In this document: positions 36,693-46,226 of the stretch, piece after piece
Layout: every line of letters starts with the position of its first letter
Numbering within the stretch: the stretch's first letter is position 1
Source: Nonlabens sp. Ci31
GTDB lineage: Bacteria > Bacteroidota > Bacteroidia > Flavobacteriales > Flavobacteriaceae
Direction: 5' to 3'
Assembly: GCF_012974865.1 (NCBI RefSeq)
Contig: NZ_CP043633.1
Coordinates: forward strand, 248,001 to 312,000
Length of the DNA: 64,000 nt
The notes under the pieces: model-generated
Databases searched by the model: none
Told to the model about the DNA's origin: nothing
Seen by the model: the letters and a program-made list of their open reading frames with translations, nothing else
Made by a program: the position numbers and the translations under genes

Positions 36693-37462
36693 GATTTAAA
36701 AATACCCTTTAACTTCTTCTTCATGCGTTTCTTTTTATGAAAGGCTTCTTGAAATTCTTGTGTGTATTTCCACATGTTTTCGATTGTTTTTTGAGACTCT
36801 TCATTAGAAAGTCTTGCATATTCTGTCCCCATGATTGTATACATCCATTTTTTAGGAGAAAGACGTTCAAAGTTTTTCAATCGATCTTGATAAGGAATGT
36901 TATAAAACTTCATCCTGTTCAAATCTACTAGAGAAAAATGATACTGATCTCCATCCTTTTTTATCAAGGTATTTCCTGGAGAGTGATCCAAGAAATAAAT
37001 TCCAGCTTCATGCATATCGTACATGAATTTTGAAAACTGTTTTAGAATATGCTCTTTGTCCTGTAGATTTTCATCATTAGTAATCTCTCTGTAAGTAAAA
37101 TCATGATCTGCATAGGAGCTAACATAGTAACTTTTATGTAAACCTACACCACTCAATTTTTCCAAATATGCAACAGGAGAAGGAGTTCCTATTCCATGTT
37201 GCTCGAGATATTGCGCATTGTAATAAGAACGTGCTGCTTTTGATTTTCTAAAAAATCCATAAGCTATCTTGTTAATAAAATTAGGCGTTTTAAAGGATTT
37301 AACTACAAGTTTTTGATCTTCGTAGGTGACGATTTTGATCTTATTGCGATCATCTCCTAACTTCTCGGTAGATTCATGGAATAGATGGAGTATTTCTTGA
37401 AACCGCTTTCGCGAAAGCGTGCTACTTACAAATTTTTCTCTACTCATTTTAATTCCTATCAT
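36689..37462 (-). CDS. Lipopolysaccharide (Kdo/InaA-type) kinase
   Basis: 257 residues with a protein-kinase-like fold. The catalytic loop reads FLDHSPGNTLI (Asp, Asn) and the metal-binding Asp is in LVDLNRM; an N-lobe Lys candidate lies in LVVKSFK. This pattern is that of KdkA/WaaP-like kinases that phosphorylate Kdo or core heptose. It is adjacent to glycosyltransferases and coupled to the one downstream. The start may be ATG 37462 or Met at 37447. Palindrome copy 6 near the N-terminus is translated TLSRKR. Confidence 0.78.
   Translation of the reverse strand: MIGIKMSREKFVSSTLSRKRFQEILHLFHESTEKLGDDRNKIKIVTYEDQKLVVKSFKTPNFINKIAYGFFRKSKAARSYYNAQYLEQHGIGTPSPVAYLEKLSGVGLHKSYYVSSYADHDFTYREITNDENLQDKEHILKQFSKFMYDMHEAGIYFLDHSPGNTLIKKDGDQYHFSLVDLNRMKFYNIPYQDRLKNFERLSPKKWMYTIMGTEYARLSNEESQKTIENMWKYTQEFQEAFHKKKRMKKKLKGIFKS
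37405..37418. repeat. Palindrome GCTTTCGCGAAAGC, copy 6
   Basis: Exact copy inside the LPS kinase gene near its 5' end, read in the L-S-R-K frame on the minus strand. The plus-strand left flank is ACC. Confidence 0.95.
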
Positions 37463-37545
37463 TTATAGCCTGCAAAGAAACGGAAAAACCAGCAAATGGA
37501 CAGAATTACTTAATATTGCAGTATACCAATTTTATTTTTTTTCAA

Positions 37546-38337
37546 ATGTCTATAACATGTTCCCTAGTAACTCCTACTTATAACTGGCCTGAAGCGCTAG
37601 AATTACTGCTATTGAGCGTTAAAAGACAAAGCGTATTGCCCGACGAAGTCATTATCGCAGACGACGGTTCTACCACAGAAACCCTGGAAATAATTAAAAA
37701 ATATCAAAAAGATTTTCCGGTTCCTCTTATTCACGTCTGGCATAAAGATAACGGCAATCAAAAGCCTGCAATCATGAACAAAGCAATTGCAAAAGCACAA
37801 TATGATTATATTCTAGAAATAGATGGTGATATAATTTTACACAAAGATTTTGTAAGAGATCATCTCTCTATGGCTGAAACAGACACTTACCTCTTCGGTA
37901 GTCGTGTAAATATCCAGCAAGATCATTTAGAAGAATTGTTTAAAAACAAACAAGTCCATTTTAATTATTTCTCTAAAGGAATAAAAAAACGCAATAGAAC
38001 ATTGCGCATACCTTTTATAGCAAACAGAGCCAAAAAAGAAACCAAAAGATCTAGTAAATTACGTGGATGCAATATGTCCTTTTGGCGGGCAGACTTTATA
38101 GCAGTAAACGGTTTTAATGAAGAATTAGTTGGATGGGGAATTGACGACAGCGAACTCATACAGCGTATGATAAACAATGGAGTATTAGGAAAGCGTATCA
38201 AACATAAAGGCATTGTTTACCACATTTACCATAAAGAACAGGACAAAAGCTTGGTTCATTTAAATCTTGAAATTGAGAAACAAATGGAAAGTTCTGGAGT
38301 CACTTATGCTCATAAAGGCGTGGATCAGTATTTATAA
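37546..38337 (+). CDS. Family 2 glycosyltransferase with galactosyltransferase-type C-terminus
   Basis: 263 residues. GT-A motifs: TCSLVTPTYNWPEAL, DDGSTTET, the metal motif EIDGDIIL, and the Glyco_transf_7C-type end RGCNMSFWRADF with GWGIDDSELIQRM. Similar in layout to the protein at 34146. The ATG at 37546 gives the family-like N-terminus; ten codons upstream are AT-rich and unlikely. The gene stands alone on the plus strand between minus-strand neighbours and is divergent from the kinase gene. Confidence 0.83.
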   Translation: MSITCSLVTPTYNWPEALELLLLSVKRQSVLPDEVIIADDGSTTETLEIIKKYQKDFPVPLIHVWHKDNGNQKPAIMNKAIAKAQYDYILEIDGDIILHKDFVRDHLSMAETDTYLFGSRVNIQQDHLEELFKNKQVHFNYFSKGIKKRNRTLRIPFIANRAKKETKRSSKLRGCNMSFWRADFIAVNGFNEELVGWGIDDSELIQRMINNGVLGKRIKHKGIVYHIYHKEQDKSLVHLNLEIEKQMESSGVTYAHKGVDQYL

Positions 38338-38338
38338 T

Positions 38339-39271
38339 CTATTTTTCCTGAATAATCTGTTTGCAACGTAAAGATTGATCTATAGCACCGCCTTTCCATA
38401 AGGCCATAAACATTTGCCGCTTTTTTGAATTAAACGGACTGCTCAATGCATATTTAATAGTGAAGAAACAGTGCATAAACGCGCGTGCAAAACGACCGTG
38501 ATGTTTTTGAGTTAAATATAAAAACGAGAGTTTTTGTTCCAATTTGACAAACACATTCTTTTCTGTTGATTTTCCTTGATAATGTATGTATTGCTGTGCA
38601 GGGTAATGATAAGTCTTCTCTTTAAGTTTTTTTAATATCCTTAGACATAAATCACTTTCTTCATAATATAAAAATAATGCACTATCAAAGCCACCTACTT
38701 TATCAAAAGAACTTGTTTTAACAAACATAAAACTGCCAGGTATAAATCCACAAGCAACAGGTTTAGCATACTCTTTTTTACGCTTCGGATATTTATTAGA
38801 GTTTATGAACTCCAAAAAATCTCTTTTCAACAACTGCCGCATAGGTGTGGCATGATGGTCTATAGAAGAGATTCTATCTCCGTTCTCGCTCATCATTTGT
38901 GGCCCACATACTCCAGCATCTGGAGTGGCATCCATGAATAATTTTAAGTCTAGAAGCGTATTTTCTTGAGTAAACAAGGTATCGTTATTGATAAATGCGT
39001 AGTACTTAGAAGGAGAAGCAAAATTAACTCCTAACATATTACCAGCACCAAAACCAGTATTGATCCTACTGCGATATATCTTTATGGCGCTAGAATTGAA
39101 TTGCTCTAAAGAAGTCTTAAGCAGCTCATAGTCTTCATATGCTGAACCATTGTCCACTACTATTATTTCATAAACAACCGTATCACTTGTTTTTTCTAGC
39201 AAAGAACTAATCGCCGCTATAGTAAATGTGGCACTGTTATAATTGACATAAATGCAATTTACATCTAACAT
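38339..39271 (-). CDS. Family 2 glycosyltransferase, rhamnosyltransferase-like
   Basis: 310 residues. N-terminal VNCIYVNYNSATFT and VVDNGSAYEDY, NTGFGAGNMLGV, the DxD-type FINNDTLF, and the acceptor end VACGFIPGSFMFV with FLYYEESDLCLRI, which is the WbbL/rhamnosyltransferase subgroup pattern. It ends with a basic region and no membrane helix. Convergent with the gene before it (one base between stop codons). It probably adds a sugar to a surface polysaccharide. Confidence 0.84.
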   Translation of the reverse strand: MLDVNCIYVNYNSATFTIAAISSLLEKTSDTVVYEIIVVDNGSAYEDYELLKTSLEQFNSSAIKIYRSRINTGFGAGNMLGVNFASPSKYYAFINNDTLFTQENTLLDLKLFMDATPDAGVCGPQMMSENGDRISSIDHHATPMRQLLKRDFLEFINSNKYPKRKKEYAKPVACGFIPGSFMFVKTSSFDKVGGFDSALFLYYEESDLCLRILKKLKEKTYHYPAQQYIHYQGKSTEKNVFVKLEQKLSFLYLTQKHHGRFARAFMHCFFTIKYALSSPFNSKKRQMFMALWKGGAIDQSLRCKQIIQEK

Positions 39272-39373
39272 ATGGTAGGTATTATTTGAGGATCAAAGTT
39301 AAGGGTTCAACTTCTATTTAAAAACAATAGTTTTAAGTTCGATATAAAAAGCCGCTAATACAACTAGAAAAGT

Positions 39374-39381
39374 TAATTTTG
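39374..39381 (+). promoter_or_regulatory. Predicted -7 element of the tsaC-like gene
   Basis: TAATTTTG, matching TAnnTTTG, five bases before the ATG at 39387. No matching -33 TTG at the usual spacing. Confidence 0.4.
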
Positions 39382-39386
39382 CAACT

Positions 39387-40034
39387 ATGCGCAACAGTGA
39401 TAGAAATAAAAACCGTCGAGCTCCTGTTAAGGGTAAGCCATCTAAAAAAAATATAGAACCTCAAGTAGATCTTCCACGTGAAGCCATCAACCTTGCTGTA
39501 ACTGCTTTAAAAAAGGGTCAAACTCTTATCTACCCTACTGACACTATTTATGGATTGGGTTGTGACGCCACTAACTACGACGCCATTGAGAAGCTCTATG
39601 AGATTAAAGGACGTAGTAAATCAACGCCTCTTATTGTGCTGGTAGATAGTTTCCAGATGCTGGACTCTATTATAGAAGATGTTCCAGATATGGCTTGGGA
39701 AGTACTTAAAGTAAATAAGAAACCTCTTACTATCATTTACGATCGTCCTAAAAACGTTGCTGAAAATGTGATTGCAGAGGATGGTACTCTTGCGGTAAGG
39801 GTAACAAACGACCCTTTGTGCCGCTCTATGATTCATAAGTTAAGGAAACCTATAGTATCTACTAGTGCTAATTTGAGTAAACATAAACCTCCCGTACACT
39901 TTGCAGATATAGGTGAAGAACTGCTCAAAAGAGTAGATCACGTTATGGACATTCCTTTGGTCCAAAAAAACATCAAACCATCTTCTATCATGAAGATTTC
40001 CAGTAATGGAATTATAAAAATCATACGAGAGTAA
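39387..40034 (+). CDS. Threonylcarbamoyl-AMP synthase (YrdC/Sua5 family)
   Basis: Makes threonylcarbamoyl-AMP for the t6A37 modification of tRNA. 215 residues. A basic, probably disordered N-terminus (to about 28) precedes the YrdC domain: GQTLIYPTDTIYGLGCDA, KGRSKSTPLIVLV, AVRVTNDP and KPIVSTSANLS. It is shorter than Sua5 (no C-terminal domain), so TsaC-like. Two bases upstream of the CCA transferase gene, so both tRNA genes form an operon. Confidence 0.88.
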   Translation: MRNSDRNKNRRAPVKGKPSKKNIEPQVDLPREAINLAVTALKKGQTLIYPTDTIYGLGCDATNYDAIEKLYEIKGRSKSTPLIVLVDSFQMLDSIIEDVPDMAWEVLKVNKKPLTIIYDRPKNVAENVIAEDGTLAVRVTNDPLCRSMIHKLRKPIVSTSANLSKHKPPVHFADIGEELLKRVDHVMDIPLVQKNIKPSSIMKISSNGIIKIIRE

Positions 40035-40036
40035 GC

Positions 40037-41464
40037 ATGGATCAAAAAACACATTATCCTGAAGCGATTCAAGAAAACGTTTTTAGAACCTTGAGTCAAG
40101 CAGCAGAAGAACTCGAACTACCAGCTTATGTCATAGGTGGATACGTCAGAGATTTTTTCTTAAAACGCGGTCAAAAAAAAGACATAGATGTAGTTGCGAT
40201 AGGAAGCGGTATCTCCCTTGCTCGCAAAGTAGAAGAGCTTTTACCACACAGTACAAAAGTGTCTGTATTCAAGAATTTTGGTACTGCAATGGTGAAGACT
40301 GATGAGCTGGAACTGGAATTTGTAGGTGCTCGTAAAGAAAGTTACGATAGAGGCAGCCGCAAACCAGTAGTGGAAGATGGCTCCTTAGAAGACGATCAAA
40401 ATCGTCGTGATTTTACCATCAATGCAATGGCTTTTTCCTTGAATAAAAATAGTTATGGAGCCTTACTCGATCCTTTTAACGGAATGGGTGATCTCGATAA
40501 AAAAATCATACGTACACCCCTCGATCCAGATATTACTTATAGCGATGATCCTTTGAGAATGCTACGCGCCATAAGATTTGCAGCACAACTCAACTTTAAA
40601 ATAGAAGAAGGGTCCTTTGAAAGCATCAAACGCAATGCGCATAGACTGAAGATTATCTCTAACGAGCGCATCGTTACTGAACTTCATAAAATCATGATGT
40701 GTGACGAGCCTTCTTTTGGCTTTTTACTATTAGAAAAAACAGGATTGCTACAGTTGATCATGCCAGAATTAATTGCTTTAAAAGGGATTGAAGAAGTAGA
40801 AGGACAAAAGCATAAAGACAACTTCTATCACACCCTGGAAGTCGTAGACAATATCTCTCGCAATACAGAAGACCTATGGTTGCGCTGGTCAGCATTACTC
40901 CATGATATAGGAAAGGCACCAACTAAAAAATTCAGTAAAAAAGTAGGCTGGACCTTTCATGGACATGAATTCAAAGGTTCAAAAATGGTATACCATCTTT
41001 TCAAAAGGTTAAAGATGCCTTTAAATGATAAGATGAAATTTGTACAATTAATGGTGCGCATGTCCTCAAGGCCTATAGCAGTAATTGACGAGAGTGCTAC
41101 AGACAGCGCTGTAAGAAGACTGGTTCATGATGCTGGAGAATACATAGAAGGTCTTATGACTTTGTGCGAAGCAGACATTACGACTAAGAATCCGCGTAGG
41201 TTCCAACAATACCACCATAACTTTAAACAAGTAAGAGATAAAATTGTACAAGTAGAAGAACGTGATCATGTACGTAATTTCCAGCCACCAGTGACCGGAG
41301 AGGAAATTATGAAAGCATTTGATTTAAAACCATGTAGAGAAATAGGACAAATCAAAATGGCTATTAAAGACTCCATTCTTGACGGAGTGATTCCTAACGA
41401 ACACGATGCTGCCTATGAATTCATGATTAAAAAGGGAAAGAGTCTAGGGTTGACACCTGAGTAA
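40037..41464 (+). CDS. cca: CCA tRNA nucleotidyltransferase with HD domain
   Basis: 475 residues, class II polymerase-beta-like enzyme that builds or repairs the tRNA CCA end. GGYVRD at 34-39 and the metal pair D49/D51 (KKDIDVVAIG) form the catalytic head, then RRDFTINAMAFSL and DPLRMLRAIRFAAQL follow. A C-terminal HD domain has LLHDIGKAPTKK. It is cotranscribed with the tsaC-like gene. Confidence 0.92.
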   Translation: MDQKTHYPEAIQENVFRTLSQAAEELELPAYVIGGYVRDFFLKRGQKKDIDVVAIGSGISLARKVEELLPHSTKVSVFKNFGTAMVKTDELELEFVGARKESYDRGSRKPVVEDGSLEDDQNRRDFTINAMAFSLNKNSYGALLDPFNGMGDLDKKIIRTPLDPDITYSDDPLRMLRAIRFAAQLNFKIEEGSFESIKRNAHRLKIISNERIVTELHKIMMCDEPSFGFLLLEKTGLLQLIMPELIALKGIEEVEGQKHKDNFYHTLEVVDNISRNTEDLWLRWSALLHDIGKAPTKKFSKKVGWTFHGHEFKGSKMVYHLFKRLKMPLNDKMKFVQLMVRMSSRPIAVIDESATDSAVRRLVHDAGEYIEGLMTLCEADITTKNPRRFQQYHHNFKQVRDKIVQVEERDHVRNFQPPVTGEEIMKAFDLKPCREIGQIKMAIKDSILDGVIPNEHDAAYEFMIKKGKSLGLTPE

Positions 41465-41525
41465 AGAAGTCATTTTCTGATTTGTTTTTATTTATTATAT
41501 TTAAGTGAAATAAAATGATCTTATT

Positions 41526-41951
41526 ATGAGAAATTTAAAAGCTGCTTTGATATCTGTTTTTCTAGTTTTAAATTCATTTGTATTTGCACAACGACAAACA
41601 ATTGATTCATTTCCGCTACAGGACGCATCTTGTGAGATTAACTTTAAACCTAGCACAACGGTGGCAGACTTAGAATCATTTGCCAAATGTTTTGTATATA
41701 GATCTCCAACAGTTACCGCACAATCTACCCTACAAAACAATCAGATAAATTTTAGTAAACTGCCGTTGCTTCTAACTAATCAAGAGTTCCCTACCATGCA
41801 AAACACGTATAGACAGTCCTTTTTAGTTTTTGGAGAATATGATAATTTTTTTGCAAATGCAAAAACAAATAACCTTGCTTTTTTTGAAGCAAATCGTAAT
41901 ACTGTGATGAGTGCTGGAAATGTGAACTATCCAGGGGTTCCCAATTTTTAA
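41526..41951 (+). CDS. Small secreted protein with FFEANRN motif, copy A
   Basis: 141 residues with a signal peptide (cleaved near FVFAQ/R). The mature part has Cys pairs and ends in LAFFEANRNTVMSAGNVNY. The gene at 42122 shares the signal-peptide layout and the C-terminal motif FFEANRN, but little else, so they may be diverged paralogs or share a short recognition element. The function is unknown. Confidence 0.65.
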   Translation: MRNLKAALISVFLVLNSFVFAQRQTIDSFPLQDASCEINFKPSTTVADLESFAKCFVYRSPTVTAQSTLQNNQINFSKLPLLLTNQEFPTMQNTYRQSFLVFGEYDNFFANAKTNNLAFFEANRNTVMSAGNVNYPGVPNF

Positions 41952-42121
41952 TGCCTAAATATTTGTACAAGCATTATTGCATGAACAGGGGAAATATTTT
42001 AGGAGAGCGAGAGTCCCATCACTTAAAAATTAATTGAGTTTTAGACTTTAAACAAAAAACAAGTTTCAGCAATGTGACTCGTTTTTTGTTAAACCCATCT
42101 TCATAAGTTATCTTTAGTGCT

Positions 42122-42568
42122 ATGAAAAAAATACTTTTGCTTTTTTTACTAGTCCTTATCAGCCGTATTTCTTGTGGACAAGAGTTAGACAATGACGAAT
42201 TAAAAGGTTTTAATTTATTTTTAATGCCCGCCCCACAAATTAATGTGACCTTAAGTCTGGACAGCAATAATATCGTTAATCCTAATACAGGTTTTTCTAT
42301 TACACCAGGTGCGCAAACCATAGATATGATGGCAGTTTATAAGGATATGAATTTATTACAACCTAAACCTTACACACCTAACTCGAACACAGATTTTGGG
42401 AGACTGCGCTTTAAAAGTGATAGCAAAGGCGCTAACTTATCTATTAATAATAACGATCGTTTTGCCAGAGAATTCCGATCCAGCAACCCAGCCTTTTTTG
42501 AGGCCAATAGAAATTCCGCACTTCAAAGAGCTTACAATCCGCTGTCGATTTATAATAATAATTGGTAA
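42122..42568 (+). CDS. Small secreted protein with FFEANRN motif, copy B
   Basis: 148 residues; signal peptide ends near RISCGQ, and the Cys before it (ISCGQ) might also be a lipidation site. The mature part has an extended, Asn-rich sequence (NTDFGRLRFKSDSKGANLS) and the C-terminal AFFEANRNSALQRAY shared with copy A. A 170-bp non-coding gap separates the two. The function is unknown. Confidence 0.65.
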   Translation: MKKILLLFLLVLISRISCGQELDNDELKGFNLFLMPAPQINVTLSLDSNNIVNPNTGFSITPGAQTIDMMAVYKDMNLLQPKPYTPNSNTDFGRLRFKSDSKGANLSINNNDRFAREFRSSNPAFFEANRNSALQRAYNPLSIYNNNW

Positions 42569-42742
42569 CTGATCTGCTACCTCCCCCCTATCATTCTATA
42601 TACTTTGATTTAGCTAGAATATTTCAAGGTGTTTTTAATAATTCCGCTTTCGTAACGCATCTAATGCAGCATAAACTTCTTTTTCGAAAATAAAAAAGAA
42701 AGTATAACCAACAACTATCTTTACACCACCTAATAATAAGAC

Positions 42743-43978
42743 ATGAAAAAGCAAGATATTCTTGACCGATTTATAAGTTACATAACCATAGATACCGAGT
42801 CTGACCCAAACAGTGATACCACTCCTAGCAGTGAAAAACAGTGGGAGCTTGCGCGTAAATTACATCAAGAGCTTTTAGACATGGGAATGAGTGATGTAAG
42901 CATTGATGAAAATGCCTATATCATGGCTACCTTGCCATCTAATGTTGATCATGAGACGCCTACCATAGGTTTTATATCTCATTTTGATAGTACACCAGAC
43001 TATACTGGAAAAAATATCAAACCTCAGGTTATAGAAAATTATGATGGTGGCGACATTCCGCTTAAAGGTTCTGATCTCGTGCTTTCCCCAGATTATTTTG
43101 AAGATTTAAAACAATACAAAGGACAGACCCTAGTCACTACAGATGGAACTACCCTTCTTGCGGCAGATGATAAAGCCGGCATCACAGAAATCATGACGGC
43201 CATGAAGCATTTGATCGAAAATCCACAGATAAAGCATGGAACGCTTAAAGTAGGTTTTACTCCAGATGAAGAGATAGGACGTGGTGCGCATAAATTTGAT
43301 GTGGAGAAATTTGGTGCTGATTGGGCATATACCATGGATGGAAGCCAAATAGGCGAATTGGAATATGAAAACTTTAATGCGGCTGGTGCTGTGGTAACTT
43401 TTTACGGTAAAATTGTGCATCCTGGCTATGCAAAAGGAAAAATGATCAACTCCATGTATGTGGCACAAGAGTTTATAGACTCACTTCCTAGAATGGAAAC
43501 TCCTGAACATACAGAAGAATATCAAGGTTTCTTTCACTTGCACGATATGAAAGGTGCTGTAGAAAAAACAGAATTGCACTACATTATCAGAGATCACGAT
43601 AAAGAACATTTTGAAGCTCGTAAAGAAATGATGCATAAACTCGTCAATGCTCTTAATGAACAGTACGATCGCAAGACAATAAGTATTGAAATAAAAGACC
43701 AATACTTTAATATGCGTGAAAAAATAGCTCCAGTAATGCATATTGTAGATATAGCAGAGCAGGCAATGAAAGATATAGGGATTGTTCCACTTATCAAACC
43801 CATACGTGGAGGCACCGATGGATCTCAACTGAGTTATATGGGTTTGCCATGTCCTAATATTTTTGCCGGAGGTCATAATTTCCACGGGCCTTATGAATAT
43901 GTACCTGTAGAAAGTATGATAAAAGCGACCGAAGTGATTATACGTATTGCAGAACTCGTAGCTCAAGAAAAAGTATGA
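42743..43978 (+). CDS. pepT: Peptidase T (tripeptide aminopeptidase)
   Basis: Cytoplasmic dinuclear zinc aminopeptidase of family M20 that cleaves tripeptides. 411 residues. Metal ligands and catalytic residues: H80 and D82 (ISHFDSTPD), D in LLAADDKAGI, the EE pair in GFTPDEEIGRGA, D in TMDGSQIGELEYE, and H in NIFAGGHNFHGPYE. The family usually reads HMDT or HVDT at the first motif; here it is HFDS. The stop overlaps the start of the next gene (ATGA). Confidence 0.94.
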   Translation: MKKQDILDRFISYITIDTESDPNSDTTPSSEKQWELARKLHQELLDMGMSDVSIDENAYIMATLPSNVDHETPTIGFISHFDSTPDYTGKNIKPQVIENYDGGDIPLKGSDLVLSPDYFEDLKQYKGQTLVTTDGTTLLAADDKAGITEIMTAMKHLIENPQIKHGTLKVGFTPDEEIGRGAHKFDVEKFGADWAYTMDGSQIGELEYENFNAAGAVVTFYGKIVHPGYAKGKMINSMYVAQEFIDSLPRMETPEHTEEYQGFFHLHDMKGAVEKTELHYIIRDHDKEHFEARKEMMHKLVNALNEQYDRKTISIEIKDQYFNMREKIAPVMHIVDIAEQAMKDIGIVPLIKPIRGGTDGSQLSYMGLPCPNIFAGGHNFHGPYEYVPVESMIKATEVIIRIAELVAQEKV

Positions 43979-44499
43979 AAAGTTTACAACTAGAACAATC
44001 CTTCAGTGGTCATCAAAAAGTCATGTTAGGAGTAGGAGCCATTATATTTTGCATCAAATCATTTAATGTACTTACCAACATGGACTACGCCGCTGCAGCT
44101 TGGATAAATGCAGTGCCTTTTATGTTTATAAGCATTCTATTAATAGGACTTATCTTTTTACAAAACGGCTTTATAGCTTATGGAACGGACAAAGTAGCTC
44201 GTGCCTGGTTTTGGTATACACTTCCTATCTGGAGAAAAGAAATTGATCAAAAAAAGTATCCTATAATCGGCACATTAAAAATGGGTAAGAAGCAAAAGTT
44301 AGGTTTTACTCTTGCTGTAAATCCAGATCTTGCCGTTGACTATTCTTCCTATGATATTACTTCTTTAAGTTACAACCACACCATTAAAAACAGGCATGTA
44401 ATTTTAAAACAAGAGCATCATGCAAAGAATGCCATTTTGTTTTTATTGAATTATAGTAATTTAAAAGAAGAGATGTACAGTCCTGATTTTAGTAGATAG
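43975..44499 (+). CDS. Two-helix membrane protein with C-terminal cytoplasmic domain
   Basis: 174 residues with two membrane segments (about 16-34 and 46-66, VPFMFISILLIGLIFL), then a charged soluble domain with beta-strands. It overlaps pepT by four bases, indicating translational coupling. The function is unknown and no family is recognised. Confidence 0.7.
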   Translation: MKSLQLEQSFSGHQKVMLGVGAIIFCIKSFNVLTNMDYAAAAWINAVPFMFISILLIGLIFLQNGFIAYGTDKVARAWFWYTLPIWRKEIDQKKYPIIGTLKMGKKQKLGFTLAVNPDLAVDYSSYDITSLSYNHTIKNRHVILKQEHHAKNAILFLLNYSNLKEEMYSPDFSR

Positions 44500-44664
44500 G
44501 TAACTTTAAAAACATTTATAACATGCTGAATTTTTAATCCATAGTTATAACTCTTGAATAAACGAGATTTTTACAAAAAAATATTCTTAGAATTTGCGGA
44601 AAATAAATGATTATTTCACCCAACTATTTTATCTTTCTTGGATCTTAATTCAATAACAGATACT

Positions 44665-45279
44665 ATGAATATTAAAAAAATCCTAATGGTCGCAACAGCT
44701 TTTTTGATGACCGCAGCGGCTCATGCGCAAGAAAAAGAGCCTGTTGAAGAAACTGATAGTCAGAAAAAGCTTACTCAGTTTAACAGTGAAAAACGACATG
44801 AAATAGGGCTAGACGTTTTTAGCGCGATTGTTTTTCCTGCTTTTAACCCAAGGTATGAATATGTATGGAGCAAACATTCTGGAGTTGGGATGGATATCAA
44901 TATATATTTAAGTGACGCTGATAGTGGAATAGATGAGCTGGAAACCTTTAGTATCACTCCGTTTTACAGACAGTACTTTTTCTCTAAAGAAGATTATGGA
45001 GCGAAAGGCTTTTATGCCGAAGGATTTTTGAAATACTACCAATTTAAAGCGTCTAATACTATATTCATTGGAGGGAATAGCAGCCAGACTACTGAAAACT
45101 TTAGCGAGCTAGCAATGGGAATAGGTATAGGTTGGAAATGGGTTAGCGACAGTGGTTTCATGATCGACCTAGGTTTTGGTTTTGGAAGAAACTTAGGGAT
45201 TTCAGATTATAACGAAGACGTGTATGGAGATCGACCTATTGCTGGAAGAGGTGGTGTCAACTTCGGATGGAGATTTTAA
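44665..45279 (+). CDS. Outer-membrane beta-barrel protein (DUF3575-like)
   Basis: 204 residues with a signal peptide cleaved near AHAQ/EKE. The mature protein has an acidic linker, then alternating strands (KRHEIGLDVFSAIV, PRYEYVWSKHSGVGMDI, FYRQYFFSKE, GFYAEGFLKYY, GIGWKWVSDSGFMIDLGFG) ending in GVNFGWRF with a terminal Phe. This is a small outer-membrane barrel of the DUF3575/OmpA-barrel type. A broken paralog follows at 45469. The ATG at 44665 is preferred; nine upstream codons are leader. Confidence 0.78.
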   Translation: MNIKKILMVATAFLMTAAAHAQEKEPVEETDSQKKLTQFNSEKRHEIGLDVFSAIVFPAFNPRYEYVWSKHSGVGMDINIYLSDADSGIDELETFSITPFYRQYFFSKEDYGAKGFYAEGFLKYYQFKASNTIFIGGNSSQTTENFSELAMGIGIGWKWVSDSGFMIDLGFGFGRNLGISDYNEDVYGDRPIAGRGGVNFGWRF

Positions 45280-45302
45280 TATACTAGAAAAGCGTAAGTG
45301 GA

Positions 45303-45329
45303 AAGCGAGCCAAAGGTTCGCTTTTTTTG
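45303..45329 (+). terminator. Rho-independent terminator
   Basis: AGCGAGCC and GGTTCGCT with a 3-base loop (one G-T pair), then a T run. It follows the barrel gene. Confidence 0.85.
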
Positions 45330-45468
45330 CTTTATTTTAAGTTAAAAGGGATTTTAAAAACAGTACATCTAACCTTTGAAAAGCAAATAAGAATAGATAA
45401 AATTGTAGGTATTACAGACTAATATCTCATTGAAATAAAATATTTGTCTTTAAAATTTTAATTCCACT

Positions 45469-46121
45469 ATGAAAACAGCTCATTTATTTACAACTTTTCT
45501 TGTCGATACAAAATCGGTTATAAAAAAAATGATTTTAACAACCTTGGCTTTTGTACATTAAGTTTAGGTATGGCGCAAGAAAAAAAACCTTCCGATTCAC
45601 AAGAAAGAGTAGAAGAGTTTAATAGTGATAAGAGACACGAGATCGGTCTTAACGTCATAAATGCCATAGGTGGCCTAGGCATCAATCCACGGTATGAATA
45701 TGTTCTAGGAAGACAGACTGGTGTAGGGGTTGATCTGAATATTAGTATATAGGAAAATGATAAGGATCAGGCACATGAAACTGTAGAAACCTTTAGTTTC
45801 ACTCCTTACTACAGGCGATATTTCTTCTCCAAAGAAGATTATGGAGCAAAAGGCATTTATGGTGAAGGTTTTACAAAACTTTACAGCTTTGAGGTGGACA
45901 GAAGTTTTTTCTTTAATAATAATAGCATTCCTATAAAATCATTCACTGAAATCGCTATAGGCGCAGGAATAGGCTGGAAATGGGTAAGCAATAGCGTCTT
46001 TTTGATAGATTTAGAATTAGATTTGGAAAGGAACTTAGGAATTGCAAATGACTCAGAGAATTTGTATAATTTCTCAGCCATTGAATTTAAAGGCGGACTT
46101 CATTTGGGGTGGATGTTTTAG
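45469..46121 (+). pseudogene. Broken paralog of the DUF3575-like barrel gene
   Basis: The same fold as the upstream gene is readable over about 200 codons but with at least two lesions. In the signal peptide, the frame from ATG 45529 (KKMILTTLAF) stops at TAA, while the other frame continues CTLSLGMAQEKK into the mature part, so a one-base frameshift is needed. At 45750-45752 an in-frame TAG interrupts the strand where the upstream paralog has Ser (NISI*END vs NIYLSDAD). Downstream the frame stays intact to GWMF at 46121. The nonsense codon is clean and the gene looks recently lost. Confidence 0.75.
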
Positions 46122-46226
46122 ATTTAAGTATAACAAGTTGGCAATACCTAAAGGTTGACAGCTTTTTTTAGACCATATGAGCACAAAGAATCAAGTGCTT
46201 TTTAAAAAGTATAACTAATTAATAGT

